The notes beneath the pieces were generated by a model, which made no database searches, had not been told where the DNA came from, and saw nothing but the letters and a program-made list of their open reading frames with translations. DNA of 39,092 nt from Flavobacteriales bacterium (GTDB lineage: Bacteria > Bacteroidota > Bacteroidia > CAIKAF01): contig JANWKQ010000033.1 of the NCBI GenBank assembly GCA_025451295.1, positions 1 through 39,092 of the forward strand, given 5' to 3'. A program made the position numbers and the translations under genes. The number at the start of each line of letters is the position of its first letter. Positions within the stretch are counted from its first letter, which is position 1. Positions 9,239 through 17,396 of the stretch are shown here, piece by piece.

Positions 9239-10033
9239 ATGGTAAAGCTAAAGACCGAAGAGGAAATAGCATTTATCAAGGAGAGTTCTTTGATTTTAGG
9301 AAAAGCCCTGGCAGAAGCTGCCAAAATTTTGAAGCCCGGAATTACCGGTCTTGAGATTGATAAGCTCATCGAAACTTTTATAAAGGATCAGGGAGCGGTT
9401 CCATCTTTCAAGAACTACAGGGGTTTTCCATTTAGTATTTGTTGCTCAATAAATGAAGCTGTGGTGCATGGATTCCCAACATCTTCGGAAATAAAGGATG
9501 GTGACATCGTTTCTGTTGATTGTGGTGTTTTCCTGAATGGGTTTCATTCCGATTCAGCCTACACTTTTGCAGTTGGAGAGGTTTCCTCAAAAGTTGCAAA
9601 GCTGATGAAGGTTACAAAAGAATGTTTGTACCGTGGAATCGAAAATGCAGTTGCCGGAAAAAGAGTGGGAGATGTGGGTTATGCAGTACAAAACTATGCC
9701 GAATCCAACGGTTTTTCTGTGGTAAGAGAACTGGTGGGTCATGGTTTAGGAAAGGAACTGCATGAAGAACCTGAAGTCCCAAACTACGGAAAACGAGGTA
9801 ACGGATCGGTTTTAAAGGCGAATACAGTGATTGCCATTGAACCAATGATCAATCTGGGAAAACGTGAAGTAAAAACGTTGAAAGATGGATGGACGGTAGT
9901 AACAAGAGATGGTTCTCCATCGGCACATTACGAGCATACAGTGGTAGTTCGGAACGGCAAGCCGGAGATACTAACCACTTTTGATTTTGTTGAGAATGAA
10001 TTGAAGAATAATAAAGATTTGACATATATATAG
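9239..10033 (+). CDS. map: Methionine aminopeptidase, type I
   Basis: Removes the initiator methionine from nascent proteins in the cytosol, using two metal ions. The 264-residue protein has all five expected metal ligands in context: the two Asp in [18 protein letters not shown], the His in [13 protein letters not shown], the Glu in [10 protein letters not shown] and the Glu in HYEHTVVV. It lacks an N-terminal SH3-binding extension, so it is the short type Ia form. The ATG lies 2 bases after the secY stop, and infA follows after 4 bases. Confidence 0.97.
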   Translation: MVKLKTEEEIAFIKESSLILGKALAEAAKILKPGITGLEIDKLIETFIKDQGAVPSFKNYRGFPFSICCSINEAVVHGFPTSSEIKDGDIVSVDCGVFLNGFHSDSAYTFAVGEVSSKVAKLMKVTKECLYRGIENAVAGKRVGDVGYAVQNYAESNGFSVVRELVGHGLGKELHEEPEVPNYGKRGNGSVLKANTVIAIEPMINLGKREVKTLKDGWTVVTRDGSPSAHYEHTVVVRNGKPEILTTFDFVENELKNNKDLTYI

Positions 10034-10037
10034 ATTA

Positions 10038-10256
10038 ATGGCAAAACAGGCTTCCATAGAACAAGACGGTACGATCGTCGAAGCGCTTTCCAATGCTATG
10101 TTTAAAGCAGAATTGGAAAATGGCCATATCATTATCTGTCATATATCGGGAAAAATGAGAATGAATTATATTAAAATTCTTCCCGGTGACAAAGTAAGAA
10201 TTGAAATGTCTCCTTATGATTTAACCAAAGGGAGAATTTGTTATAGATATAAATAA
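10038..10256 (+). CDS. infA: Translation initiation factor IF-1
   Basis: IF-1 is an OB-fold protein that occupies the 30S A site during initiation. The 72-residue product is the standard length, with [20 protein letters not shown] at the N terminus, the [23 protein letters not shown] core and the [15 protein letters not shown] ending. It lies between map and rpmJ, the arrangement of the spc-alpha junction. Confidence 0.98.
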   Translation: MAKQASIEQDGTIVEALSNAMFKAELENGHIIICHISGKMRMNYIKILPGDKVRIEMSPYDLTKGRICYRYK

Positions 10257-10266
10257 AGTTGAAGCC

Positions 10267-10383
10267 ATGAAAGTAAAAGCATCAATTAAAAAAAGAAGTG
10301 TCGACTGCAAAATAGTACGCAGAAAAGGCAGACTTTATGTGATTAATAAAAAGAATCCTCGTTTTAAACAAAGACAAGGATAA
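10267..10383 (+). CDS. rpmJ: 50S ribosomal protein L36 (bL36), zinc-free form
   Basis: L36 is a 38-residue protein of the 50S subunit that contacts 23S rRNA. Translation from the ATG at 10267 gives [20 protein letters not shown] and then 18 more residues ending NPRFKQRQG. The canonical zinc site is lost: of the ligand positions only Cys14 remains, with Ser at 11, Asn near 27 and Phe near 33. This is the C-minus form. It is placed 10 bases after infA and 35 bases before rpsM, the expected position. Confidence 0.96.
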   Translation: MKVKASIKKRSVDCKIVRRKGRLYVINKKNPRFKQRQG

Positions 10384-10418
10384 TATAAACATTGTATAAA
10401 TTATTATAACGAAATAAT

Positions 10419-10793
10419 ATGGCAAGGATCGCAGGTATTGATCTTCCGAGAAACAAAAGAGGTGTTATAGGGTTAACCTATATCTATGGTGTTGGACCAA
10501 GCACTGCCAAAATGATTCTCACTAAATCTAACATCAGTTGGGATAAAAAAGTGTCTGATTGGGATGATGATGATTTATCAAAGATTCGTGGACTGGTAGG
10601 TGAGTTTAAGACCGAAGGTGCATTACGCTCTGAAGTTCAGTTAAGCATTAAGCGTTTGATGGATATTGGTTGTTACAGAGGTATTCGTCACCGTTCTGGT
10701 TTACCATTACGTGGACAAAAGACCAAGAACAACAGCCGTACCAGAAAAGGTCGTAAGAAAACAGTTGCCAACAAGAAAAAGGTTACTAAATAA
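10419..10793 (+). CDS. rpsM: 30S ribosomal protein S13 (uS13)
   Basis: S13 lies in the 30S head and forms intersubunit bridges with L5 and 23S rRNA. The 124-residue protein begins [24 protein letters not shown] and has the [25 protein letters not shown]-type basic C terminus that reaches the P-site tRNA. Normal length. First gene of the alpha portion of the cluster; no separate promoter was recognised in the 35-base spacer. Confidence 0.98.
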   Translation: MARIAGIDLPRNKRGVIGLTYIYGVGPSTAKMILTKSNISWDKKVSDWDDDDLSKIRGLVGEFKTEGALRSEVQLSIKRLMDIGCYRGIRHRSGLPLRGQKTKNNSRTRKGRKKTVANKKKVTK

Positions 10794-10822
10794 TTGAATT
10801 AACAAGGAAATAGACAAGTAAA

Positions 10823-11206
10823 ATGTCAAAGCAAAAAACAACCAAAAAGACAGTTAAGGTAGACGCGGTAGGACAGTGTCATATCAATGCTACTTTTAAC
10901 AATATCATTATCTCATTAACCAATAACAATGGTCAGGTTATTTCCTGGTCATCTGCCGGAAAGATGGGATTCAGAGGTTCTAAGAAGAATACTCCGTATG
11001 CCGCACAGGTGGCAGCCAGTGATTGTTCGAAAGAAGCTTTTGAATATGGTTTGAGAAGAGTGAAGGTATTTGTGAAAGGTCCGGGAGCTGGTCGTGAGTC
11101 CGCTATCAGAACTATTCACCAGGCGGGTATTGAAGTAATGGAAATTATGGACATCACTCCGGTTCCTCACAATGGTTGTCGTCCACCTAAACGTAGAAGA
11201 GTCTAA
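10823..11206 (+). CDS. rpsK: 30S ribosomal protein S11 (uS11)
   Basis: S11 forms part of the 30S platform near the E site. The 127-residue protein contains the block [10 protein letters not shown]-like segment ([17 protein letters not shown]), the motif [17 protein letters not shown] and the invariant C terminus [17 protein letters not shown], where isoaspartate is known in E. coli at the Asn-Gly pair. Normal length. Followed by a 73-base spacer containing small repeats. Confidence 0.98.
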   Translation: MSKQKTTKKTVKVDAVGQCHINATFNNIIISLTNNNGQVISWSSAGKMGFRGSKKNTPYAAQVAASDCSKEAFEYGLRRVKVFVKGPGAGRESAIRTIHQAGIEVMEIMDITPVPHNGCRPPKRRRV

Positions 11207-11210
11207 TTGA

Positions 11211-11265
11211 ATTTACGATTTACGTTTTTGGATTTACGATTAAATCCTCAATCCTAAATCCCAAA
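11211..11265. repeat. ATTTACG short repeat tract between rpsK and rpsD
   Basis: Three copies of ATTTACG occur at 11211-11217, 11218-11224 and 11232-11238, followed by degenerate AATCCT/AAATCC units to about 11265. Positions 11230-11235 (GGATTT) and 11242-11247 (AAATCC) form an inverted repeat. Similar GATTTACG tracts are, to my knowledge, frequent in intergenic DNA of Bacteroidetes. A related GCGATTTGCGATTT sequence occurs after the ald-like gene near 16888. Function is unknown. Confidence 0.55.
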
Positions 11266-11279
11266 TCGAATATAGAGTT

Positions 11280-11885
11280 ATGGCAAGATATACAGGACCA
11301 AAGTCCAAAATAGCAAGAAGGTTTAGGGATCCAATTTTTGGCCCGGACAAGACATTGACCCGGAAGAACTATCCTCCAGGAATGCATGGTCCGTCAAAAA
11401 GGAAACGTAAGCAATCGGAGTATGCTGTTCAATTAACTGAAAAGCAAAAGGCAAAATATACCTATGGTATTCTCGAAAGACAATTCCGTAAGATGTTTGA
11501 AAAAGCGGCTGCTATGAAAGGTATTACCGGTGAAAACCTGCTGATGCTTTGTGAAGCACGTTTGGATAATGTGGTATATCGTCTTGGAATTTCCAATTCA
11601 CGTGCAGGTGCTCGTCAGTTGGTTTCTCACAAGCATATTGTCGTAAATGGAGAGATCGTGAATGTTCCTTCTTTTACGCTTCGTTCAGGAGATAAAGTAA
11701 GCATCCGCGAAAAATCGAAATCACTTGGGGTGATCGTAAGCTGTTTAGGATCTACCACTATGAAATATGACTGGTTGAGCTGGGATAGCAATACGATGAC
11801 AGGTACCTTTATTACCGCTCCTCACCGTGAACAGATCCCTGAGAATATCAAGGAACAGTTGATCGTCGAGTTATACAACAAGTAA
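11280..11885 (+). CDS. rpsD: 30S ribosomal protein S4 (uS4)
   Basis: S4 starts assembly of the 16S 5' domain and forms part of the mRNA entry helicase centre. The 201-residue protein has the N-terminal region [20 protein letters not shown] without a four-Cys zinc knuckle, and a central S4 RNA-binding domain ([20 protein letters not shown], about residues 93-112, then [14 protein letters not shown]). Length is normal. In many bacteria S4 represses the alpha operon; no pseudoknot could be assigned here. Confidence 0.98.
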   Translation: MARYTGPKSKIARRFRDPIFGPDKTLTRKNYPPGMHGPSKRKRKQSEYAVQLTEKQKAKYTYGILERQFRKMFEKAAAMKGITGENLLMLCEARLDNVVYRLGISNSRAGARQLVSHKHIVVNGEIVNVPSFTLRSGDKVSIREKSKSLGVIVSCLGSTTMKYDWLSWDSNTMTGTFITAPHREQIPENIKEQLIVELYNK

Positions 11886-11895
11886 AAAATAAATG

Positions 11896-11914
11896 CCCTG
11901 AGCTGGTCGAAGGG
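11896..11914. repeat. CCCTGAGC..TCGAAGGG intergenic repeat element
   Basis: The 19-base sequence CCCTGAGCTGGTCGAAGGG has complementary ends (CCCT/AGGG) and is one base away from a sequence, CCCTGAGCTTGTCGAAGGG, that is widely dispersed in intergenic DNA of Bacteroidetes. Here it lies between rpsD and rpoA, within a presumed single transcript. It could form a short imperfect hairpin. No transposase is nearby; it is read as a dispersed repeat rather than a terminator because it has no T run. Confidence 0.55.
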
Positions 11915-11950
11915 TTGAACATTAAAATTTGAACATTTAATATATAATAC

Positions 11951-12943
11951 ATGGCAATCTTAGATTTTCAGAAACCGGATAAAGTTATCATGATTGAATC
12001 TGATGACTTCAAAGGAAAATTTGAATTCAGACCTCTTGAACCAGGTTATGGTATCACAGTGGGTAATGCATTAAGAAGAATATTACTTTCTTCTTTGGAA
12101 GGCTTTGCCATTACATCCGTTAAAATTGATGGCGTTAGCCATGAATTCTCAACCATCAAAGGTGTGGTTGAAGATGTAAGTGAAATTATTCTGAACCTTA
12201 AAAAAGTTAGGTTCAAAAGACAAATAGATAATACCGAATTCGAAAGAGTGGTGGTAAATTATACTGGTGGAAGCAATTTAACAGCTGGAGACATTGGGAA
12301 ATTCGTTTCTGGATATCAGGTATTGAATCCTGATCTGGTAATCTGTAACCTTGATGAGAAAGTAAAATTCAATATTGAGTTAACGATTGAAAAAGGTCGC
12401 GGATATCGTCCGGCTGAAGAGAATAAAAGAGCAGGAACTGACATTGGTGTAATTGCTATTGATTCTATCTTCACTCCGATCGTAAACGTTCGTTACAATA
12501 TTGAGAACTTCCGTGTTGAGCAAAAAACGGATTATGAAAAACTGATCATGGAGGTTCAGTCGGATGGTTCTATTGCCCCTAAGGATGCTTTAAAAGAAGC
12601 AGCAAAGATTTTGATCCATCACTTTATGCTGTTCTCTGATGAGAGAATTACATTGGATACAGAAGAAAAATCTCAGACTGAAGAGTTTGACGAAGAATCT
12701 TTGCATATGCGTCAGTTATTGAAGACCAAGCTGGTGGATATGGATCTTTCAGTTCGTGCATTGAACTGCTTGAAAGCAGCAGATGTTGAGACTTTGGGAG
12801 ACCTGGTATCATTCAATAAGAACGATCTTTTAAAATTCCGCAACTTCGGAAAAAAATCCCTGGTTGAGTTGGAAGATCTCGTAAGAGCTAAAGGTTTGCA
12901 TTTTGGAATGAATCTGGCGAAATATAAACTTGAAAAAGATTAA
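11951..12943 (+). CDS. rpoA: DNA-directed RNA polymerase alpha subunit
   Basis: Alpha dimerises to nucleate RNA polymerase assembly. The 330-residue protein has the N-terminal dimerisation/assembly domain ([20 protein letters not shown], about residues 25-44), a linker rich in acidic residues (near 240), and a C-terminal helix-hairpin-helix domain ([19 protein letters not shown], then [16 protein letters not shown]) that contacts UP-element DNA and activators. Length is normal. Located between rpsD and rplQ as in the alpha operon. Confidence 0.98.
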   Translation: MAILDFQKPDKVIMIESDDFKGKFEFRPLEPGYGITVGNALRRILLSSLEGFAITSVKIDGVSHEFSTIKGVVEDVSEIILNLKKVRFKRQIDNTEFERVVVNYTGGSNLTAGDIGKFVSGYQVLNPDLVICNLDEKVKFNIELTIEKGRGYRPAEENKRAGTDIGVIAIDSIFTPIVNVRYNIENFRVEQKTDYEKLIMEVQSDGSIAPKDALKEAAKILIHHFMLFSDERITLDTEEKSQTEEFDEESLHMRQLLKTKLVDMDLSVRALNCLKAADVETLGDLVSFNKNDLLKFRNFGKKSLVELEDLVRAKGLHFGMNLAKYKLEKD

Positions 12944-13005
12944 TTAATTTGTTAAAGGTTAAAATGGCCCCAAACACCATTTACCGATAACTAATAACTA
13001 GTAAA

Positions 13006-13539
13006 ATGAGACACGGTAAGAAAATAAATCATTTAGGCAGAAAAAAAGCACACAGGGATGCTTTGTTGGCTAATCTAACGATTGCATTGATCACACATAA
13101 GCGTATCAATACAACCGTTGCCAAGGCAAAAGCATTACGTACTTTCGCAGAGCCTTTGATCACAAAATCAAAAGAAGATACTACACATAACCGTCGTATT
13201 GTATTCAGCTATTTACAGGATAAGGAAGCGGTAGCTGAATTGTTCCGTGAAGTAAGCACTAAAATTGCTGATCGTCCTGGAGGATACCTGAGGATCATTA
13301 AATTGGGAAACCGTCAAGGTGACAATGCGGAAATGGCGATGATTGAATTTGTTGACTTCAACACCAATCTTCAGAAAGAAACTAAGAAAACGACTGCGAA
13401 GAAACGTACTCGTCGTGGAAGCACAACAGCTACTGCAAAAGCCAAAGAAGTGGTTGAAGAAACGAAAGTTGAGCCTGCTAAGGAAGAAAAAACCGAAACA
13501 GGTGAATCTACACCGTCTGCAGAAGCTACGGAAGAATAG
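13006..13539 (+). CDS. rplQ: 50S ribosomal protein L17 (bL17) with long charged tail
   Basis: L17 sits near the peptide exit tunnel. The core (about residues 1-118) begins [21 protein letters not shown] and ends in the [10 protein letters not shown] block typical of the family. About 59 further residues form a low-complexity tail, first basic ([21 protein letters not shown]), then acidic ([18 protein letters not shown]), so at 177 residues it is much longer than the roughly 120-residue E. coli protein. Last gene of the cluster; a strong terminator follows. Confidence 0.97.
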   Translation: MRHGKKINHLGRKKAHRDALLANLTIALITHKRINTTVAKAKALRTFAEPLITKSKEDTTHNRRIVFSYLQDKEAVAELFREVSTKIADRPGGYLRIIKLGNRQGDNAEMAMIEFVDFNTNLQKETKKTTAKKRTRRGSTTATAKAKEVVEETKVEPAKEEKTETGESTPSAEATEE

Positions 13540-13566
13540 GATTTATTACAACATTTCATGTTATAT

Positions 13567-13603
13567 AAAGAAGGGTCTCGCGTTGAGACCCTTCTTTATT
13601 TGG
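13567..13603 (+). terminator. Intrinsic terminator of the ribosomal cluster
   Basis: A perfect 13-bp stem (13567-13579, AAAGAAGGGTCTC, with 13585-13597, GAGACCCTTCTTT) encloses a five-base loop GCGTT. The A-rich 5' arm and T-rich 3' arm (CTTCTTTATTT) give the standard Rho-independent form. It lies 27 bases after the rplQ stop and most likely ends the supercluster transcript. The symmetry means it could also work in the opposite direction. Confidence 0.9.
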
Positions 13604-13780
13604 CACCCTACCTTATCTTTGTTTAAAAGACTCCAGCCATCTTACTCTATTTTTTCAAGAGAAGACAACTTCTTCTCATGGCCCTGATAATCAGTTGATC
13701 AATCTTGTTTTATTTAAACCTACTCCTACTGTTACTTTTTCCAATAAATATCATTATTATTGGTACACCATCTTTAGCCT

Positions 13781-15115
13781 TTGAGTGACCTTATTAAATA
13801 CGATCCTACCTACAATGCCTCACAGGCCACCTATTTATATAATTATGTAGCTTTTTATCGCGGACTCAGCGAAAGTGGAAAAAAGAAATTTCATCGTCGT
13901 GTAAAAAAATTTATCGCAAGTAAGGATTTTCAATTCTTTTTTGACGTGGGAAAAGAAGAGCTGCTTGTAAAAACCCTTGTTGCGGCGAGTTGTATGCAGG
14001 TCACATGGGCCCTTGATGACATCTACATTGGATCATTTAGTTATGTAGGTATCTACGAAAATGGCATTCAGCTAAAAAAAGCCAAAGGAAAATCGTACAA
14101 CTCCATGTGGCTGGACAATAAAGTAAGATTTGCCTGGTCAACTGTAAAAGATGGATTTGTGGTTCCCGATGACGGACATCAGATTGGTTTATTTGAGTGG
14201 ACAAGGGCACTGATCATGCAGGCCAAGAAAGACAATATACTGGATGATTTTTTTGCGGCCTATTACCGTGTTTGGTGCGAAGCCGCCAAGGATATTATGT
14301 ATGTGGTTGATGAGGACGAAGAAGTTCCGGTTGAATTATATGGTGCAAAGTTGCCAATTATTATTCAGCATTTTTTTGAAGAGCCGGAAGAACTGAAAAA
14401 AAACCATCCTGAGATCTATGAACACACGAAGATCTTATTGAATCTCGATCTTCTTGAAGCAAAAGAATACGATTATGTGTATTCGAAAAAAATAAGAAAA
14501 GAAAAAAACATCCGGTCTAAAAATCGTGTCTTACTTTTTGGTGTGCAGGATAAAGTGAGAAAATTTGCACTGCCTGCAGGGATCATGTATTTTATTTTGG
14601 TCCAAATTCCGGTAGTGGTTTTTATCTGGTTTTCAATGGCCCGCTGGACTTATTTCTCCTTCTCTTTCTGGGGAGCGTTCATTGCCATAGCGGCGGCTGG
14701 AATATTTGCTGTACGCAGAAATTATTATGTAAAAAGAGGCATTACCAGAGCCGCAAGTATTATCCTATTTATTCTTGGGTTGATACCATCTTTGTACAGT
14801 GTCATGCACATGCTTAATTATTTGATCCCTGTTGAACACCATGTAAAGGTTTTGCCAATTACAGAACAGAACCAGTTAAGCAATTACCTGCCATGGACAG
14901 GTTTTACTGTCCCCCATGTAAATAAAGTGATTGTTACTACACGTGACTTTATGGACAGCGAGTATAAAATTTCGGCGGTATATACACATCCAGCGGATAT
15001 CCAGGTTTCGATCCCACTTCTAAACAAAAAATCTGTTGTGGAACTTCATACTTATACCGGCATTTTTGGCGCCAGAGTGTTCGACGGATATGTGGTAACC
15101 GTAAGAAAAAATTAA
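13781..15115 (+). CDS. Membrane protein with degenerate MtfA/M90-like domain
   Basis: Residues about 20-225 resemble the MtfA zinc-peptidase family: FHRRVKKFIASKDF (37-50), then a segment aligning with the HEVAH zinc site, and FFEEPEELKKNHPEIYEHTK (198-217) matching the downstream MtfA block. The zinc motif reads F138-E-W-T-R142 instead of HExxH, and the third-ligand position also looks changed, so it is probably not an active peptidase. Three hydrophobic segments follow (about 263-287, 291-312, 325-345), then about 95 C-terminal residues of unknown fold, probably outside the cytosol. The start is a TTG; an in-frame TAG lies two codons upstream and no ATG occurs before codon 72, so this start is likely but unproven. 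It stands alone after the ribosomal terminator. Confidence 0.75.
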   Translation: MSDLIKYDPTYNASQATYLYNYVAFYRGLSESGKKKFHRRVKKFIASKDFQFFFDVGKEELLVKTLVAASCMQVTWALDDIYIGSFSYVGIYENGIQLKKAKGKSYNSMWLDNKVRFAWSTVKDGFVVPDDGHQIGLFEWTRALIMQAKKDNILDDFFAAYYRVWCEAAKDIMYVVDEDEEVPVELYGAKLPIIIQHFFEEPEELKKNHPEIYEHTKILLNLDLLEAKEYDYVYSKKIRKEKNIRSKNRVLLFGVQDKVRKFALPAGIMYFILVQIPVVVFIWFSMARWTYFSFSFWGAFIAIAAAGIFAVRRNYYVKRGITRAASIILFILGLIPSLYSVMHMLNYLIPVEHHVKVLPITEQNQLSNYLPWTGFTVPHVNKVIVTTRDFMDSEYKISAVYTHPADIQVSIPLLNKKSVVELHTYTGIFGARVFDGYVVTVRKN

Positions 15116-15216
15116 ACCTTCGATGGCCGCATAACCCAGTCAGCCTTGGCATGTGAAAGGCAAAGTGGGCAGGCAGGAGGTGTCCAAAAACACCCAACAA
15201 AATGGTAAAAATTCCG

Positions 15217-15224
15217 TATATTTG
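15217..15224 (+). promoter_or_regulatory. TATATTTG -7 element immediately before tsaE
   Basis: TATATTTG is a perfect match to the Bacteroidetes -7 consensus TAnnTTTG and ends 5 bases before the tsaE ATG. No good TTG -33 element is seen at the usual spacing, so the match rests on one box. If used, transcription would begin at or next to the ATG, giving a leaderless tsaE mRNA. Confidence 0.45.
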
Positions 15225-15229
15225 TAGGT

Positions 15230-15667
15230 ATGCAGCACCTACACACTGCCAATACTTTGGAGGATATGCATGAAATCGCAAAAGAGATTGCATCGAATTT
15301 GCCGCAATATCGCATTGTATTGCTAAAAGGAGAATTGGGAGCCGGAAAGACTACACTGGCACAGAACATTTGTCAGATTTTGGGTATCAACGAATCCATT
15401 ACCAGCCCAACCTATACCATCGTGAATGAATATGAGGTTCCGAATGGAAGTAAGATATATCATTTTGATCTGTACCGTTTGAAGAAAACCGAAGAACTAC
15501 AAGGCTTTGGGTTTTTAGAATATATTGATTCAGGTAATCCTTGTTTGATAGAGTGGCCGGCGATTGCAGAAAAATATTTGACCGATCAACCATTGTTGGA
15601 AGTTACCATCCATAAAACAACGGAAGGAAGAGAAATAGAAATGATCTTTAATACCCAAAACGCCTAA
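15230..15667 (+). CDS. tsaE: tRNA threonylcarbamoyladenosine biosynthesis ATPase TsaE
   Basis: TsaE is the small ATPase that acts with TsaB and TsaD to make N6-threonylcarbamoyladenosine at position 37 of ANN-decoding tRNAs in the cytosol. The 145-residue protein has the Walker A motif GELGAGKTT at 34-42, the SPTYTIVNEY segment and the YHFDLYRL motif, all family hallmarks. The first ATG is needed to include the TLEDMHEIAKEIA helix that precedes the P-loop in this family. The ald-like gene starts 2 bases downstream, so they are almost surely cotranscribed. Confidence 0.95.
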   Translation: MQHLHTANTLEDMHEIAKEIASNLPQYRIVLLKGELGAGKTTLAQNICQILGINESITSPTYTIVNEYEVPNGSKIYHFDLYRLKKTEELQGFGFLEYIDSGNPCLIEWPAIAEKYLTDQPLLEVTIHKTTEGREIEMIFNTQNA

Positions 15668-15669
15668 CT

Positions 15670-16887
15670 ATGTCGACCATTACTTTAAAAGAGTTACAAA
15701 AATCCGGTCTTCTGTTACCACAGGAAGAAATGCTGGAGGTGGCTCATCGAAGTACAAGCCTGCTGATTGGTATTCCCAAGGAAACAAGTTTTCAGGAAAA
15801 CAGGGTTCCTCTGGTGCCAACTGCTGTAGCTTTATTGGCCAGTTTTGGTCATCGCATTATGATAGAATCTGAAGCCGGGAAACATGCAAATTTTCAGGAT
15901 AAAGATTATAGTGAAGCGGGTGCGCAGATTGTGTATTCAAAAGAAGAAATTTACAAAGCCGATATCGTTATTAAAGTTTCACCGCCAACAGAAGAGGAGA
16001 TCGAATTGGTGAGACCCAAACAGGTGCTTTTTTCAGCAGTTCAGTTAAGTACTCAATATGGAAATGTGATCAGAAAACTTGCTCAGAAAAAAGCAACCGC
16101 TATTGCTTTTAATTATCTGAAGGATGAACTTGGGCAATACCCCGTTGTAAGATCGATGGGAGAAATTGCAGGAAATACAGCCATCCTCATCGCCGCTGAG
16201 TATTTGAGTAATGAGAATGAAGGGAAAGGAATTATGCTGGGAGGTGTTACAGGTATACCATCAGTAGAAGTAGTGATCATTGGAGCAGGCATTGTTGGCG
16301 AAAGTGCCGCAAGGGCTGCACTTGGTTTAGGAGCCGAAGTAAAAGTATTTGATGTATCCCTCAGCCGGCTTTCCCGATTAAAAAATACGATCAATCATCA
16401 TGGATTGTTTACATCACTCATTCAGCAGGATGAACTTGGAAAAAGAGTGGCTCAGGCGGATGTGGTGATTGGTGCATTGAGGTCCCCTGAGGGCAGAACA
16501 CCTTGCGTGGTTACTGAGACTATGGTGAGTGATATGAAATATGGTTCCGTTATTGTGGATGTAAGTATCGATCAGGGTGGATGTTTCGAAACATCCCAGG
16601 TAACAGATCATAAAAATCCTGTTTTCAAAAAATATGGAGTAACCCATTATTGCGTACCCAACATTCCATCCCGTGTGGCCCATACAGCCAGCATTGCACT
16701 TAGCAATATTTTTGCTCCCATCTTTGTAAATATCGGAGAAGAGGGTGGCTTGGAAAAATCAGTTCATAAATTTGTACATATGAGAAGTGGGGTTTATTTA
16801 TATAATGGAATTCTTACGAATAAATTCTTTGGCGATATGTACAAGATCCCCTATAAGGACATTAATCTCTTAATGGCTGCATGGTAA
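15670..16887 (+). CDS. Alanine dehydrogenase/PntA-family protein lacking the catalytic Lys and His
   Basis: The 405-residue protein aligns along its length with alanine dehydrogenase: IGIPKE near residue 33, R45 in ENRVPLVP (substrate Arg), the NAD-binding VIIGAGIVGESAAR (about 197-210) and VDVSIDQGGCFE. An N-terminal extension of about 30 residues precedes the domain. By ungapped comparison with M. tuberculosis Ald, the catalytic Lys75 is replaced by Ser104 (IKVSPP) and His96 by Gln125 (LFSAVQLS). True alanine deamination is therefore doubtful. Proteins of this type next to tsaE are, as I recall, common in Bacteroidetes and usually annotated alanine dehydrogenase. The cofactor is inferred to be NAD(H). 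Confidence 0.85.
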   Translation: MSTITLKELQKSGLLLPQEEMLEVAHRSTSLLIGIPKETSFQENRVPLVPTAVALLASFGHRIMIESEAGKHANFQDKDYSEAGAQIVYSKEEIYKADIVIKVSPPTEEEIELVRPKQVLFSAVQLSTQYGNVIRKLAQKKATAIAFNYLKDELGQYPVVRSMGEIAGNTAILIAAEYLSNENEGKGIMLGGVTGIPSVEVVIIGAGIVGESAARAALGLGAEVKVFDVSLSRLSRLKNTINHHGLFTSLIQQDELGKRVAQADVVIGALRSPEGRTPCVVTETMVSDMKYGSVIVDVSIDQGGCFETSQVTDHKNPVFKKYGVTHYCVPNIPSRVAHTASIALSNIFAPIFVNIGEEGGLEKSVHKFVHMRSGVYLYNGILTNKFFGDMYKIPYKDINLLMAAW

Positions 16888-16940
16888 TGCGATTTGCGAT
16901 TTTTTATTTACAACTAATTCAGTCATTGTAACGAGAACAA

Positions 16941-17396
16941 ATGAAAGACCTTCAAAAAAAGGAAATTAACTGGAAAAGAATTTTTAGAGGATTTGCGGCT
17001 TATGGTGTTGGGATTGGCATGGGAAGTTTTTTAGTTTGGGCATTGTGGCTGAAGAATCGTGATGTACCCAGCATGTGGCCGGAAGGGATGGTAAAAGATA
17101 AAATATTCAGGAGTAAGATTGAACCCGGATCAACAAACGACTGTTATCTGGGTTGCATGAAAGCCAATGACAGTGTGATCAGAGCTACGCTGAAAAAAGG
17201 AGATGTGAAATTTTCCATTAGTAAAACCAGAAGGGATCCTGCACCTGTATATGCCATTGATACCCGTTCTGCAGAGGGTGAAAAGATGAGATGGTGGATC
17301 GAATCAAAAGACAGCACCTATAATATTTTCCGGATCGATGATCTCCCCGGAACCACCCGGAACCATGTTTGCGATTGCTCACCGGTAACCTTTTAA
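16941..17396 (+). CDS. Small membrane-anchored DUF4258-like protein
   Basis: A 151-residue protein with one hydrophobic segment (about residues 17-37) after a basic N terminus, then a domain with MWPEGMVKDKI, two Cys (DCYLGC), LKKGDVKFSISKTRRDP and YAID. This resembles a family of small Bacteroidetes proteins annotated DUF4258 that are often found near the ald-like gene; their function is unknown. It ends in a Cys-x-Cys pair (VCDCSPVTF). The stop overlaps the M16 protease ATG in a TAATG junction. A role beside the protease is inferred only from position. Confidence 0.7.
   Translation: MKDLQKKEINWKRIFRGFAAYGVGIGMGSFLVWALWLKNRDVPSMWPEGMVKDKIFRSKIEPGSTNDCYLGCMKANDSVIRATLKKGDVKFSISKTRRDPAPVYAIDTRSAEGEKMRWWIESKDSTYNIFRIDDLPGTTRNHVCDCSPVTF

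Noticed and set aside
8968-9369. 133-codon minus-strand frame over the secY-map junction
   Set aside because: Antisense to two well-supported genes, with no start signal or recognisable domain.
11211-11265. ATTTACG repeats as a CRISPR array or origin iterons
   Set aside because: The units are only 7 bases with no regular spacers, and no replication or cas gene is near.
13614-13621. TATCTTTG as promoter of the MtfA-like gene
   Set aside because: The -7 match is perfect but no -33 box fits, it lies about 160 bases from the start codon, and such 8-base matches are expected by chance in A/T-rich DNA.
13343-13687. Plus-strand frame overlapping the rplQ tail and crossing the terminator
   Set aside because: It results from the repetitive Lys/Glu codons of the L17 tail, runs through a strong terminator, and has no recognisable domain.
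15179-15194. GGTGT...ACACC hairpin upstream of tsaE as a terminator
   Set aside because: The stem is only 5 bp and no T run follows on either strand in the right place.
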